Assembly (NCBI RefSeq): GCF_002953255.1
Contig: NZ_CP026498.1
Location: forward strand, 423,862-487,861
Source: Streptomyces sp. CB01881
GTDB taxonomy: Bacteria > Actinomycetota > Actinomycetes > Streptomycetales > Streptomycetaceae
Direction: 5' to 3'
DNA length: 64,000 nt
The translations under genes and the position numbers were made by a program. Under the pieces are notes generated by a model. That model worked only from the letters and a program-made list of their open reading frames with translations. It was not told the origin of the DNA and made no database searches. Positions 9,641 through 17,808 of the stretch are shown here, piece after piece (the first letter of the stretch is position 1; every line of letters starts with the position of its first letter).

Positions 9641-10405
9641 GTGGACAGTCGGGCGGAATCGGCCGGAGCCGGCACTCGGGGCGCCGGTGTCGGAGGTGTT
9701 CGGTACCGGCCGGGTGACGTGTTGAGGTTGGGATGCCCGTTCACCGAGGTCACGGTCTCCGGGGTCTCGCGGTTCCACGTCTCGTTGCACTGGCCGTGGT
9801 GGGAGATCGACCCAGCGGCGGACGGGATCGAGTGGAACGGCGACGTGGCACTTCCGACGCCTGCGGACGACGACTGGGAGAGCGAGTACTTCCGGACGGA
9901 GCCGGCGGAGGACACACTGAAGGCCGGCGACCGGTGCCTGGTGGGGATCCCCGCGACCGTGGTGCACGTCCTGGCGGTCCACCACTTCGATCCGCCTCTG
10001 GAGACCGGCTGGCTGCCACGACCTGCGACCTACCTCGACGTCCTGCGGCAGGGCCAGTCCTATGACACCAGGCTCAAGGAGCAGGGTTACGAGATCGACC
10101 CGGTCGGCGGTGTGCCGTTCCGGCTCGAACTGCTCTTCCGCCCTTTCGCGTTCCTGGAAACCGGCGACGAGGTCGTCGACCGCGACGGGCGTGCGTGGAG
10201 GTTCGACGCTCCCTGGTGCTGGAACCCGTTCGATGGCGGGCAGCCGAGCACTCCGGCCTGGCCGCTCGCCCTGCTCTTCCGCGACGGCGAGCCGGCGCCC
10301 GAGGCCGTCGCGGCCGTCGCGACGGCAACAGCCACGGGCAGCCACGCCGACGAGCTGACTCGCTGGGTGGAACTCACCCGTGCGGAGCCGATCACACCCG
10401 CCTGA
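9641..10405 (+). CDS. Conserved hypothetical protein, 254 aa
   Basis: The start is GTG 9641, five bases after GGGAG at 9631-9635; an in-frame ATG at 9611 has no ribosome site. The protein is acidic and rich in aromatic residues (HVSLHWPWWEIDPAADG, WCWNPFD), with a beta-rich look and no signal peptide or membrane segment. Codon use is typical of its neighbours, so it is a real gene. I do not recognise the family. The Trp-rich patches could suit a ligand-binding beta-barrel, but that is a guess. Confidence 0.75.
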   Translation: MDSRAESAGAGTRGAGVGGVRYRPGDVLRLGCPFTEVTVSGVSRFHVSLHWPWWEIDPAADGIEWNGDVALPTPADDDWESEYFRTEPAEDTLKAGDRCLVGIPATVVHVLAVHHFDPPLETGWLPRPATYLDVLRQGQSYDTRLKEQGYEIDPVGGVPFRLELLFRPFAFLETGDEVVDRDGRAWRFDAPWCWNPFDGGQPSTPAWPLALLFRDGEPAPEAVAAVATATATGSHADELTRWVELTRAEPITPA

Positions 10406-10632
10406 CCTGCCTCGGGTGCCGGCGCCGCGTGCCATCGCGCGGGCATGAGTGACGACCGTGCGGTGTGGGGGGCGAGCGGCCGGCGGACCGTGCGGCAGCG
10501 GGCGGGCTCTTCAGCAGCCGCTACGACCAGTACATCGACACCGACATCGCACACCCGCCGCCGACGGCCGGCCGCCTCGGCCGCTGCCGGTGACGGTTCC
10601 TCCGGCTCCGGCCCGATCGGACGCGCCCGGGG

Positions 10633-11166
10633 TCACGGCTCGCGCGAGTGCCGCAGTTCCTCCAGCTCGCCGGTGATCCGGCCGAGGAAGCGGGCCACCG
10701 CGGCCAGCTCCGCCGTCGTGAACTCGCCGCGCACCGTCTCCGTCCGCCGTGCCACCGGCGCGAACCAGTCCGCGGCCATCCGCCCGGCGCCCGGCAGGTA
10801 CTGCACCAGCACCTGCCGGCGGTCGGCGGCGTCCCGGGTGCGCCGGATGTGCCCGGCCCGCTCCAGCCGGTCCAGGACCGCGGTGACCGCGCCCGAGGTG
10901 AGGGCCAGCTCCTCGCGCAGCCGGCCGGGGGTGACCCCGCCGGGGCCGCCGTCCTTCCCGGGAGCCGCCCGCATCACGGCCAGCAGCGCCTGGACGTCGG
11001 TGGAGTGCAGGCCGCTGGCGGCGGCGAAGCCGTGGCCGAGCAGGTGCAGCTCGGAGGCGAGGTCCTGGAGGAGCCGCCCGAACGCCGGCGTGTCGGCCGC
11101 CGTCGGAATGGTCGGGGTCGTACTCGGCTCCTGCTCCGGCAAGGTCATCTGCTCCGGCTCGTCCAC
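10633..11166 (-). CDS. MarR family transcriptional regulator
   Basis: The 177-residue protein shows the MarR winged helix: VTPGRLREELALTSGAVTAV, then LDRLERAGHIRRTRDAADRR, with the conserved D-x-R of the wing. The start may be GTG 11166 or ATG 11148; the latter has GGAG four bases upstream. It lies 150 bases downstream of, and on the same strand as, the MMPL transporter at 11317, so the two could be co-transcribed. A strong MarR-type palindrome precedes the transporter. The probable role is autoregulated repression of the exporter, relieved by a small phenolic-type ligand (family knowledge). Confidence 0.88.
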   Translation of the reverse strand: MDEPEQMTLPEQEPSTTPTIPTAADTPAFGRLLQDLASELHLLGHGFAAASGLHSTDVQALLAVMRAAPGKDGGPGGVTPGRLREELALTSGAVTAVLDRLERAGHIRRTRDAADRRQVLVQYLPGAGRMAADWFAPVARRTETVRGEFTTAELAAVARFLGRITGELEELRHSREP

Positions 11167-11316
11167 GGCGTTCTGACCCGTTCAGCCTAACCGGCGGCGC
11201 TCGCCGACGGCGCGCGCACGGGGCAACGCGCCCCGGCGGCACACCCACGGGGGCACACCCACCGGGGGCGCGCCCCGCCGACCCGGTTCCGCCGTGCCCG
11301 TCGGCGTCCGGCGCCG

Positions 11317-13458
11317 TCAGACCCGCTCGCCGACCTGCTCCGGCAGCGCCGGACGCTCCGTCACCCGGGTCGGGCGGGCGGGCCACCAGACCCGGTCCCC
11401 GAGGTCACGGACCAGCGCGGGAACCAGCAGCGACCGCACCAGCAGGGTGTCCAGCAGCACGCCGAAGGCGACGATGAAGGCGATCTGGGCGAGGAACGCC
11501 AGCGGGATCACGCCGAGCGCGGCGAAGGTCGCGGCCAGCACCACCCCGGCCGAGGTGATCACCCCGCCGGTCGCGGTCAGCCCGCGCAGCACGCCCTCCC
11601 GGGTGCCGACCCGCTGCGCCTCCTCTCGGACCCGGGTCATCAGGAAGATGTTGTAGTCCACTCCCAGGGCGACCAGGAACACGAACCCGTACAGCGGCAC
11701 CGAGGGGTCGGTGGCGGTGAAGCCGAACACGTGCGGGAAGACCACCGCGCACACGCCGAGCGTGGCCAGGTAGGAGAGCGCGACGGTGGCGGCGAGCAGC
11801 ACGGGCGCCAGCAGCGAGCGCAGCAGCAGGACGAGCACCGCGAGGATGCAGAGCAGCACCACCGGCATGATCAGTGAACGGTCGCGCTCCGCGGTGACCC
11901 GGGTGTCGTACTGCTGCGCGGTGTACCCGCCGACCAGCGCGTCCGCACCGGGCACGGCGTGCACGGCCTGGCGCAGGCGCTGCACGGTGGCGATGGCCTC
12001 GTCGCTGTCGGCCGGGTCGGCGAGCGTCACGTCCAGCCGGACCCGCCCGTCCACCACCTTGGGCACGCCGCCGGCCGCACCGCCGGCCTGGGAACCCTGC
12101 GCACCGCCGGTGTACGGCCGGACGCCGGCCGTCCCGGGGACGGCGGCCGCGGCCGCCACCGCGTCGGCCTGCCCGGCCACGGCGAGCACGACGGCCGGAT
12201 TGCCGGAGCCGCCCGCGAAGTGCGCGGAGAGCAGCCGCTGCCCGGCCGCCGAGGGCTGCTCCTTGATGAACAGCTCGCTCTGCGGCACACCGCCGGAGTC
12301 CAGGGTCGGCGCGAAGGCGGCCAGCGCCGCGAGCACCGCCAGGCTCGCCGCCCAGGTGGCGCGCGGCAGGCGTCCCACCAGCGAGGCCACCCGCTGCCAG
12401 ACGGCGTGCACCGGCGCGCGCCCGTCGGCGGCGGGCCGGGCCGGCCAGTAGGCGGCGCGGCCGAGCAGGGTGAGCGCGGCCGGCAGGAAGGTGAGCGCGG
12501 AGAGCACCGCGCAGCCGATCCCGATCGCGCCGACCGGCCCGAGCGCCCGGTTGTTGGTGAGGTCGGAGAGCAGCAGGACGAGCAGGCCGAGGGCGACGGT
12601 CGCCCCGGAGGCGGCGATCGGTTCGACGGAATGCCGCCACGCGGTGCGCATCGCGGCGAACCGGTCACCGTGCAGGTGCAGTTCCTCGCGGAAGCGGGCG
12701 GAGAGCAGCAGCCCGTAGTCGGTGGCCGCGCCGATCACCAGGATCGACAGCAGGCCCTGTACCTGGCCGTCCACCCGTACCAGGCCGTGGTCGGCGAGCA
12801 GGTAGACCAGGGCGCAGGCGATTCCGAGGGCGAGGACCGCGCCGATGATGACCAGCAGCGGCAGCAGCACCGCGCGGTAGACGGCGAGCAGGATCAGCAG
12901 CACCACGCCGAGGGCGACGCCGAGCAGCAGTCCGTCGATCCCGGCGAAGGCGCTGCCGAGGTCGGCCGCGATCGCCGCCGGACCGGCCAGGCCGACGGTG
13001 GCGTCCGGCACCCGGGCGGCGAGCGCGCGCACGGCGCGGACGCTGTCGCCGGTCTGCCGCCCGAGGTCGGCCCGGAGCTGGACGACGCCCTGGAGGGCGC
13101 GGCCGTCCTCGGCCGGCACGGCGGGCGACACCCGCCCGGTGGCGCCGGGGACTGCGGCCGCCTCGCGCAGGGCCTGCCCGGCCGCGGCGCGCTGCGCGTC
13201 GTCGACGGCCCCGGTGCGGCTCTCCCAGACCACGATCACCGGCAGCGTGGCCGCCGTCTGGAACTCCTGGCCGAGCCGTGCCACCTCGGTGGACTCCGCA
13301 CTTCGCGGCAGGAAGGCGGCCCGGTCGTTGGTCGCGACCTGGGTGAGCTTCCCCGCGTACGGGCCGAAGGCCCCGCCGAGGCCGAGCCAGACGATCAGCA
13401 GGGCGAGCGGGACCAGCAGGCGGGCCCGGCGCCGGGCGGTGGGGCTGCCGGTGAGCAT
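11317..13458 (-). CDS. MMPL/RND-type membrane transporter
   Basis: The 713-residue protein starts at ATG 13458 behind AAGGG. Two homologous halves each have an N-terminal helix, a large external loop and a block of five to six helices. Signature segments are GLLSILVIGAATDYGLLLSARFRE in the first half and VFLVALGVDYNIFLMTRVREEA in the second; these carry the G-x-x-x-D-Y motif that couples proton flow. MMPL proteins export lipids, siderophores or drugs. The neighbouring MarR gene downstream and the operator upstream suggest an inducible exporter; the substrate is unknown. Confidence 0.92.
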   Translation of the reverse strand: MLTGSPTARRRARLLVPLALLIVWLGLGGAFGPYAGKLTQVATNDRAAFLPRSAESTEVARLGQEFQTAATLPVIVVWESRTGAVDDAQRAAAGQALREAAAVPGATGRVSPAVPAEDGRALQGVVQLRADLGRQTGDSVRAVRALAARVPDATVGLAGPAAIAADLGSAFAGIDGLLLGVALGVVLLILLAVYRAVLLPLLVIIGAVLALGIACALVYLLADHGLVRVDGQVQGLLSILVIGAATDYGLLLSARFREELHLHGDRFAAMRTAWRHSVEPIAASGATVALGLLVLLLSDLTNNRALGPVGAIGIGCAVLSALTFLPAALTLLGRAAYWPARPAADGRAPVHAVWQRVASLVGRLPRATWAASLAVLAALAAFAPTLDSGGVPQSELFIKEQPSAAGQRLLSAHFAGGSGNPAVVLAVAGQADAVAAAAAVPGTAGVRPYTGGAQGSQAGGAAGGVPKVVDGRVRLDVTLADPADSDEAIATVQRLRQAVHAVPGADALVGGYTAQQYDTRVTAERDRSLIMPVVLLCILAVLVLLLRSLLAPVLLAATVALSYLATLGVCAVVFPHVFGFTATDPSVPLYGFVFLVALGVDYNIFLMTRVREEAQRVGTREGVLRGLTATGGVITSAGVVLAATFAALGVIPLAFLAQIAFIVAFGVLLDTLLVRSLLVPALVRDLGDRVWWPARPTRVTERPALPEQVGERV

Positions 13459-13500
13459 GGTGGTGCGCCCTTCGTGGCGGGGCCGGTAACGGTCGATCGC

Positions 13501-13532
13501 ATCATATATCTCAATGATTGAGAGAATTGAGA
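13501..13532 (-). promoter_or_regulatory. MarR-type operator overlapping the MMPL promoter
   Basis: TCTCAAT (13509-13515), one base, then ATTGAGA (13517-13523) form a perfect 15-bp palindrome, and a second ATTGAGA follows at 13526-13532. On the minus strand the palindrome is followed by TATGAT (13506-13501), a good -10 box, about 43 bases before the MMPL start. The AT-rich block stands out in this GC-rich DNA. It is very likely the binding site of the MarR protein encoded downstream of the exporter. Confidence 0.7.
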
Positions 13533-13566
13533 GATCGGGTGGGCCGCCGGCCGGCGGGACGGAAAA

Positions 13567-13607
13567 CGCCACCGCATCCCCGACCGGGGGTCGGGGATGC
13601 GGTGGCG
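13567..13607 (-). terminator. Intrinsic terminator of the small secreted protein gene
   Basis: A perfect 19-bp stem (13567-13585 with 13589-13607) and a GGG loop lie 22 bases after the stop of the minus-strand gene at 13630. On that strand the stem is followed by TTTT (13566-13563). It insulates that gene from the MMPL promoter. Confidence 0.85.
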
Positions 13608-13629
13608 CCTGTCCGGAAGGGCCGGGAGG

Positions 13630-13995
13630 TCAGGAGACGCGCTTCAGCTGCCAGGAGTTGTTGTTGAAGCTGGGCACGGCCGAGTAGTTGCAGCTGGAGC
13701 TGTAGAAGGAGCTGACGATCGTCCAGCCCGCCGGCGGCCAGGTGGAGGCGCAGGCGTTGACCACGGTGCCGACCGGGAGGCCGGTGAGCTGCTTGACCTG
13801 CTTGGAGTTGGGGTTGAAGCCGGAGCCGCAGCCCGCGCTGTTCCACCACTGCACGTCGACGAAGCCGCTCGGGGTGAGCGTGGACCCGCACATGTTCGTG
13901 GTGTCCCCGGGCGCGGCGTGCGCGGTGGTCATCGTCATGGTCAGCGCGGCGGCGGTACAGCCCAGGGTCAGGGCGACGGCCCGAAGGCGGCTCAT
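13630..13995 (-). CDS. Small secreted protein, 121 aa
   Basis: ATG 13995 lies ten bases after GAGAGGAG. Residues 1-28 are a classic Sec signal peptide (MSRLRAVALTLGCTAAAL, then TAHA-AP as the likely cleavage site). The mature part of about 94 residues has four Cys, probably two disulfides, and many Asn, Ser and Trp, as in small cell-wall or carbohydrate-associated secreted proteins. I do not recognise the family. It is a single-gene unit with its own terminator. Confidence 0.85.
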   Translation of the reverse strand: MSRLRAVALTLGCTAAALTMTMTTAHAAPGDTTNMCGSTLTPSGFVDVQWWNSAGCGSGFNPNSKQVKQLTGLPVGTVVNACASTWPPAGWTIVSSFYSSSCNYSAVPSFNNNSWQLKRVS

Positions 13996-14275
13996 GGGAT
14001 GCGGCTCCTCTCATTGACGCAGCGTGTCCGCGTCGATGAGTCATCCTGACGTGACGGAGCGTCCACGCACAGCGGCTTTCCAGCCCGATCCGACGATCAT
14101 GCGGCGCAAATCCGCCCCTCCGCACTCCGGCCCGCACGCCCAGGCCCGCGCACTCCGGCCCGCGCCCCCCGATCGGCGGGCATGCGCCCCCTGATCAGCG
14201 GGGGAACACCCCCCGATCGGCGGGGTGCGCGGCCCGATCGGCAGGGCTCACGGGCCGGAGACTCCCCGGAGGGTG

Positions 14276-14545
14276 TCACGCGGTGATCGGCCCGGTGCCG
14301 AGGCGGATGTGGTCGACGGCCCAGAACCAGTTGTTGCCGGCGTCGTACATGCGGAACTTCAGGGTCACCGCGCGGGCACCGGCCGGAACGGCGAACTGCC
14401 TGGTGACCGCGGTGTTCTGGACGTCCTTGCCGGCGTTGTCGCTGCCGGTGGCGTCGCTGCTGTAGAAGACCAGCCGGCTCTCCGTGCCGTCGTCGAAGAC
14501 GGCGGTGACGGCCGCCTTCTGCGGGGCCTCCTGGCGGTATCGGGG
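14276..14545 (-). pseudogene. C-terminal fragment of a secreted protein
   Basis: Only the last 80-90 codons are coherent: FDDGTESRLVFYSSDATGSD, then a DVQNTAVTRQFAVPAGA stretch, then RMYDAGNNWFWAVDHIRLG. This is the typical end domain (a jelly-roll, carbohydrate-binding-like module) of larger secreted streptomycete hydrolases. Upstream of about 14545 the frame changes to unrelated text with no start or signal peptide. The rest of the gene has been lost, so this is a decayed relic. Confidence 0.6.
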
Positions 14546-14747
14546 GGTGGCTCCTCGGTCACGGACGCTGGGCGGGGGCTGCGTTCGGCCCAGACCCGTT
14601 ATGTGTACGTGGCCGAGGTGGACGGCACCCGCGCGTTGGATGGCGGGTCGGTGACGGCCCGTCGACCCCAAGCTGTCCAGACAACTTGACGGTCCGACGG
14701 GTACAGAACGCCCTCACCCCGGCCCTCTGACGCACGCCGCACGACCC

Positions 14748-14782
14748 GGGCCCCGGCCCCTGCCGCAGGGCCGGGGGCCGGG
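14748..14782 (-). terminator. Possible hairpin terminator after the DHA2 exporter gene
   Basis: A GGCCCCGGCCC arm pairs with GGGCCGGGGGCC across an eight-base loop, with one bulged G, 32 bases after the stop at 14814. No U-tract is present, which is common for streptomycete terminators, so support is modest. Confidence 0.4.
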
Positions 14783-14813
14783 CGGTCGGCCCCCGTGTCC
14801 CCGCAGGTCAGCC

Positions 14814-16436
14814 CTACCGGTCCGGCGGACCGGTGCCGGGTCGCCGCACGCGCACCACGCGCTCGGGCCGTCCGGCCGGGATCCCGCCCGTGAACAGGAA
14901 GCTCACGGCGGTGATCCCGCTGCAGGCGAGCACCGCGGCCTTCAGTCCGGTGATCTGCGCGCTCTGGTAGCTCTCGACCAGGGCGGCGGCCTCCTGCGGG
15001 GGGATCTCCGGCCGGCCGGCCAGCGCCGTCGCCACGTCGTCGGCCGGCACGAAGGAGAGACCCGCCTCGATCCGGACGGCCGACTGCCCGGCGACCGCGT
15101 CGGAGATGCGCGGGTCGTCGTTGATCCGGGTGGTCACGGCACCGGCCAGCGAACCGATGAGGATGGCGCCGATCAGCGCCGTCCCGAGCGAGGAGCCGAG
15201 GTTCTGCGCGGTGTACTGGAGACCGCCGGCCTCGCTGCGGTCCTCCTCCTGGACGCTGGACTGCACCGTGTTGCCCAGCTGGGAGGCGAGCATCCCCATG
15301 CCGAGGCCGAGAAGGGCCATCGACCCGGCGAACGAGGCGCCGTGCAGGTCCGGCCCGATGGCCCCGATGAGCCACAGGGTCGCGGCGAGCAGGACCAGCA
15401 GCCCGCCGCGCACGATGGTGCGGGGCGAGGCGATCCGCAGCATCAGGGTGCCGCACATCGACGCGACGAGCATCGTGACGGAGACCGGGAGCAGCCGCAG
15501 ACCGGTCTCGAAGGCGTTGAGGCCCTGGACGACCTGGAGGTAGAGCGGGATCACGAAGAACAGGCCGAGCAGGACGGTGTTCTGGTTGAACAGCGTCGCC
15601 AGCCCCGAGCGCAGGACGCGGTTGCCGAAGTGGTCCAACGAGACCAGCGGCTCCCGCCCCCGGGCCTCGGTCCGGCGCTCGTGCAGGCAGAACAGGTACA
15701 GCAGCGTGCCGCCGAGCGCGACGACGAACAGGGTGGGCGCGAACCCGAGCACGGTGAACGGCGGGTTCCTCGGCTGGACCCAGCCCCAGGTGCCGCTCTG
15801 CAGCACGGCGAGCACCACCAGGGCCAGCCCCGCGGCCGACAGCACCACACCGGCCGTGTCGAGGGAGATGCGGTGGGTCGGCGGCGGCTGGCGCGGGATC
15901 CAGCGGATGAACACCAGGATGAGCACGACGAGGACGACCTCACCCGCGAAGACCAGCCGCCAGGTGAGGTAGGTGGTGACCCAGCCGCCCAGCAGCGGGC
16001 CGACGGCGATGCCCGCGCCGGCCAGGCCCCCGACGACGCCGTAGGCCACGGCCCGGTCACGGCCGCTGTAGGACCCGGCGACCAGGGCCGCCAGGGCGGG
16101 CAGCACGAGGGCGGCCCCCAGCCCCTCGATGACCGACCACCCGAGGGCGAGCACCCACACGGTGGGGGCGACCGCCGTCAGCCCGGACCCGACCGCGTAC
16201 ACGGCCAGGCCGACGATGAACACGCGGCGGCGGCCGAACATGTCCCCGATCTTGCCGCCGGTCAGCATGAAGGCCGCCATCACGAGGGTGTAGAGGGTGA
16301 TGACGGCCTGGATGGCGGTGACCTCGGTGTCGAAGTCCTCGACCAGCTGGCTGATCGACACGTTCATGACCGAGGCGTCCAGCACCATCAGGAACTGGGC
16401 CGTCCCGAGCACGGCCAGGGCCTTCCAGCGGTTCAC
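14814..16436 (-). CDS. MFS drug exporter, DHA2 (EmrB/QacA) family
   Basis: The chosen start is GTG 16436 behind GGAGGAGCA, giving 540 residues; the open frame back to 16526 is not needed. Fourteen hydrophobic segments are visible. Motif A is GGKIGDMFGRRRVFIVGLAV in the loop between helices 2 and 3, motif D1-like VLDASVMNVSI lies in helix 1, and motif C is GAGIAVGPLLGGWV in helix 5, which marks drug/H+ antiporters. The last external loop (ATRINDD to SFVPADD) has the usual DHA2 look. It probably expels a drug or an own metabolite. There is no adjacent regulator on its strand. Confidence 0.9.
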   Translation of the reverse strand: MNRWKALAVLGTAQFLMVLDASVMNVSISQLVEDFDTEVTAIQAVITLYTLVMAAFMLTGGKIGDMFGRRRVFIVGLAVYAVGSGLTAVAPTVWVLALGWSVIEGLGAALVLPALAALVAGSYSGRDRAVAYGVVGGLAGAGIAVGPLLGGWVTTYLTWRLVFAGEVVLVVLILVFIRWIPRQPPPTHRISLDTAGVVLSAAGLALVVLAVLQSGTWGWVQPRNPPFTVLGFAPTLFVVALGGTLLYLFCLHERRTEARGREPLVSLDHFGNRVLRSGLATLFNQNTVLLGLFFVIPLYLQVVQGLNAFETGLRLLPVSVTMLVASMCGTLMLRIASPRTIVRGGLLVLLAATLWLIGAIGPDLHGASFAGSMALLGLGMGMLASQLGNTVQSSVQEEDRSEAGGLQYTAQNLGSSLGTALIGAILIGSLAGAVTTRINDDPRISDAVAGQSAVRIEAGLSFVPADDVATALAGRPEIPPQEAAALVESYQSAQITGLKAAVLACSGITAVSFLFTGGIPAGRPERVVRVRRPGTGPPDR

Positions 16437-16619
16437 TGCTCCTCCAGGCGTCTGGGACGGCCGGACGGCCTCCGCCCCCGGCGCAGGCTCCGCGGACCGG
16501 CACGCACGGCACCCTCCCCCGGGCACGCGCCGCGGACGGGCCGGGGCCGCGTGCCCGGGGGCCGTGTGCCCGGGGACGAACCGCGGACGTGCCGGGGGCG
16601 TTCAGGCGTTGGTGCGGGG

Positions 16620-16916
16620 TCAGCCGTTGAGGATGCGGGCCTTCTGCGCCGCGAACTCCTCCTCCGTCAGGACGCCCTGCTCCTTGAGCGCGGCGAGGTT
16701 CTTCAGCTGGTCGAGCTTGTCGTCCATGGAGGCCGGCGCGGGCGCGGCGGGCGGCGGCGCGGCAGCCGGCTGGGCGTACTGGGACTGCTGGGGCTGCTGG
16801 GCCTCCTCCTGCTGGGCCCAGCGGCCGGCCTGACGGCGCGAGACGCGGTTGGACACGGCCGTCGCCGTCCCCGCGACGACCGCGGTCCGTGCGACTCCTC
16901 GAAGTAGTCCGGGCAT
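16620..16916 (-). CDS. SHOCT domain protein, 98 aa
   Basis: ATG 16916 is behind AGGAAG. The N-terminus is a short hydrophobic stretch (LLRGVARTAVVAGTATAV), followed by a Gln/Pro/Ala linker and the C-terminal SHOCT motif: LDQLKNLAALKEQGVLTEEE, then F-A-A-x-K-A-x-I-L. SHOCT helices are short oligomerisation modules. The gene follows the DUF6325-like gene on the same strand by 50 bases, so the two probably form an operon. It has paralogous architecture in the PLDc_N/SHOCT gene at 21588. Confidence 0.88.
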   Translation of the reverse strand: MPGLLRGVARTAVVAGTATAVSNRVSRRQAGRWAQQEEAQQPQQSQYAQPAAAPPPAAPAPASMDDKLDQLKNLAALKEQGVLTEEEFAAQKARILNG

Positions 16917-16966
16917 GGCTTCCTGCCTCAGGTGTGAAGGGCGGACGGGGAACCGGGGCGGGCCGG

Positions 16967-17428
16967 TCAGGTGACGGCGTCGAGCGCGTCCAGCGCGTCG
17001 ATGACGTCCTGGACGGGCACCCGCCCGCTCGCGATCATGCGGGCTCCGGCGTGGCGCAGCGCGGTGACCATCGGGGCGGCCCACAGGTTCTCGTAGAGGA
17101 GCACCGCGGCGGAGTCGCCGGGCGCGATGAGGGCGCCGGCCTCGGCGAGCTCGTCCTGGCCGACGAGTCCGGAGGAGACGCCCTCGAAGAAGGTGAGGTC
17201 GAGTTCGCCGTCGCCGGTCACGTCCGCGAGCTCCAGGCCGAAGACCGAGCCGTCCTCCTCCTTCTTGATGAAGGTCAGGTCGAGGATGCGGATGATGCCC
17301 CGGTCGACCAGGTCGACGAGTACGGGCATGCCCTCCCCGGTCATGCGACTGCCGGGGAACTCGACGACCAGGTAGTCGATCGGGCCCGGGTCTTCCAGTT
17401 GCCGGGGGTCGGTGGGTTCGTTGGTCAC
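16967..17428 (-). CDS. DUF6325-like family protein
   Basis: The start is GTG 17428 behind AGGAG with a six-base gap, giving 153 residues. The core GPIDYLVVEFPGSRM, LVDLVDRGIIRILDLTFIKK and LLYENLWAAPMVTALRHAGA matches the DUF6325/DUF1269-like family, which is acidic, soluble and of unknown role. These proteins are often encoded beside SHOCT proteins, as here, and may act in membrane stress responses (inference from context). The divergent LuxR-family gene at 17809 is a candidate regulator. Confidence 0.82.
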   Translation of the reverse strand: MTNEPTDPRQLEDPGPIDYLVVEFPGSRMTGEGMPVLVDLVDRGIIRILDLTFIKKEEDGSVFGLELADVTGDGELDLTFFEGVSSGLVGQDELAEAGALIAPGDSAAVLLYENLWAAPMVTALRHAGARMIASGRVPVQDVIDALDALDAVT

Positions 17429-17808
17429 GTCCGCTCCTGGTGGGTGAGATCCGGTCGGCGGGGTGGGGGACCCGGGTGGCTCCCGGGGGCGGACACCGGC
17501 GCCCGGCCTGCGGTCGGGCTGCCCGGCCCGGAACCGTCCGGCCTGACGCCGCCCGGCCCTGAGCCGCCCCGCTGTGAAACTGTCCCGTTGTGAAGCTACC
17601 GCGGCCTCCGACGGGGCGGGATCACCTGTTTGGGGTGACCGGCGGGCGGTGGCGGGCCGGCGCACCCGCGGCCCATCGGCCACGGCCCAGGGGCCGTTCG
17701 GGCCCCCGGTATGGGCCGTCCAGCCGTTGCAGGCGGCCGGGGCGCGATCGAAGATCGAAGGAAGGACCTTCCCGGACACCCCGTCCGGCCGTACGACTGG
17801 TGGTCGCC
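17429..17808. other. Divergent intergenic region with direct repeats
   Basis: It separates the DUF6325-like operon from the MalT-like regulator gene. TGTGAAACT (17573-17581) and TGTGAAGCT (17589-17597) are direct repeats 16 bp apart, and GATCGAA occurs twice in tandem near 17750. These could be sites for the LuxR-type regulator; the link is inference. No gene fits here. Confidence 0.4.

Noticed and set aside
10505..10590. Plus-strand peptide LFSSRYDQYIDTDIA, possible gene relic
   Set aside because: Too short to assign; could be chance in GC-rich DNA.
14580..14690. Plus-strand peptide RYVYVAEVDGTRALDG beside the secreted-protein relic
   Set aside because: No start, no family match and only 16 coherent codons.
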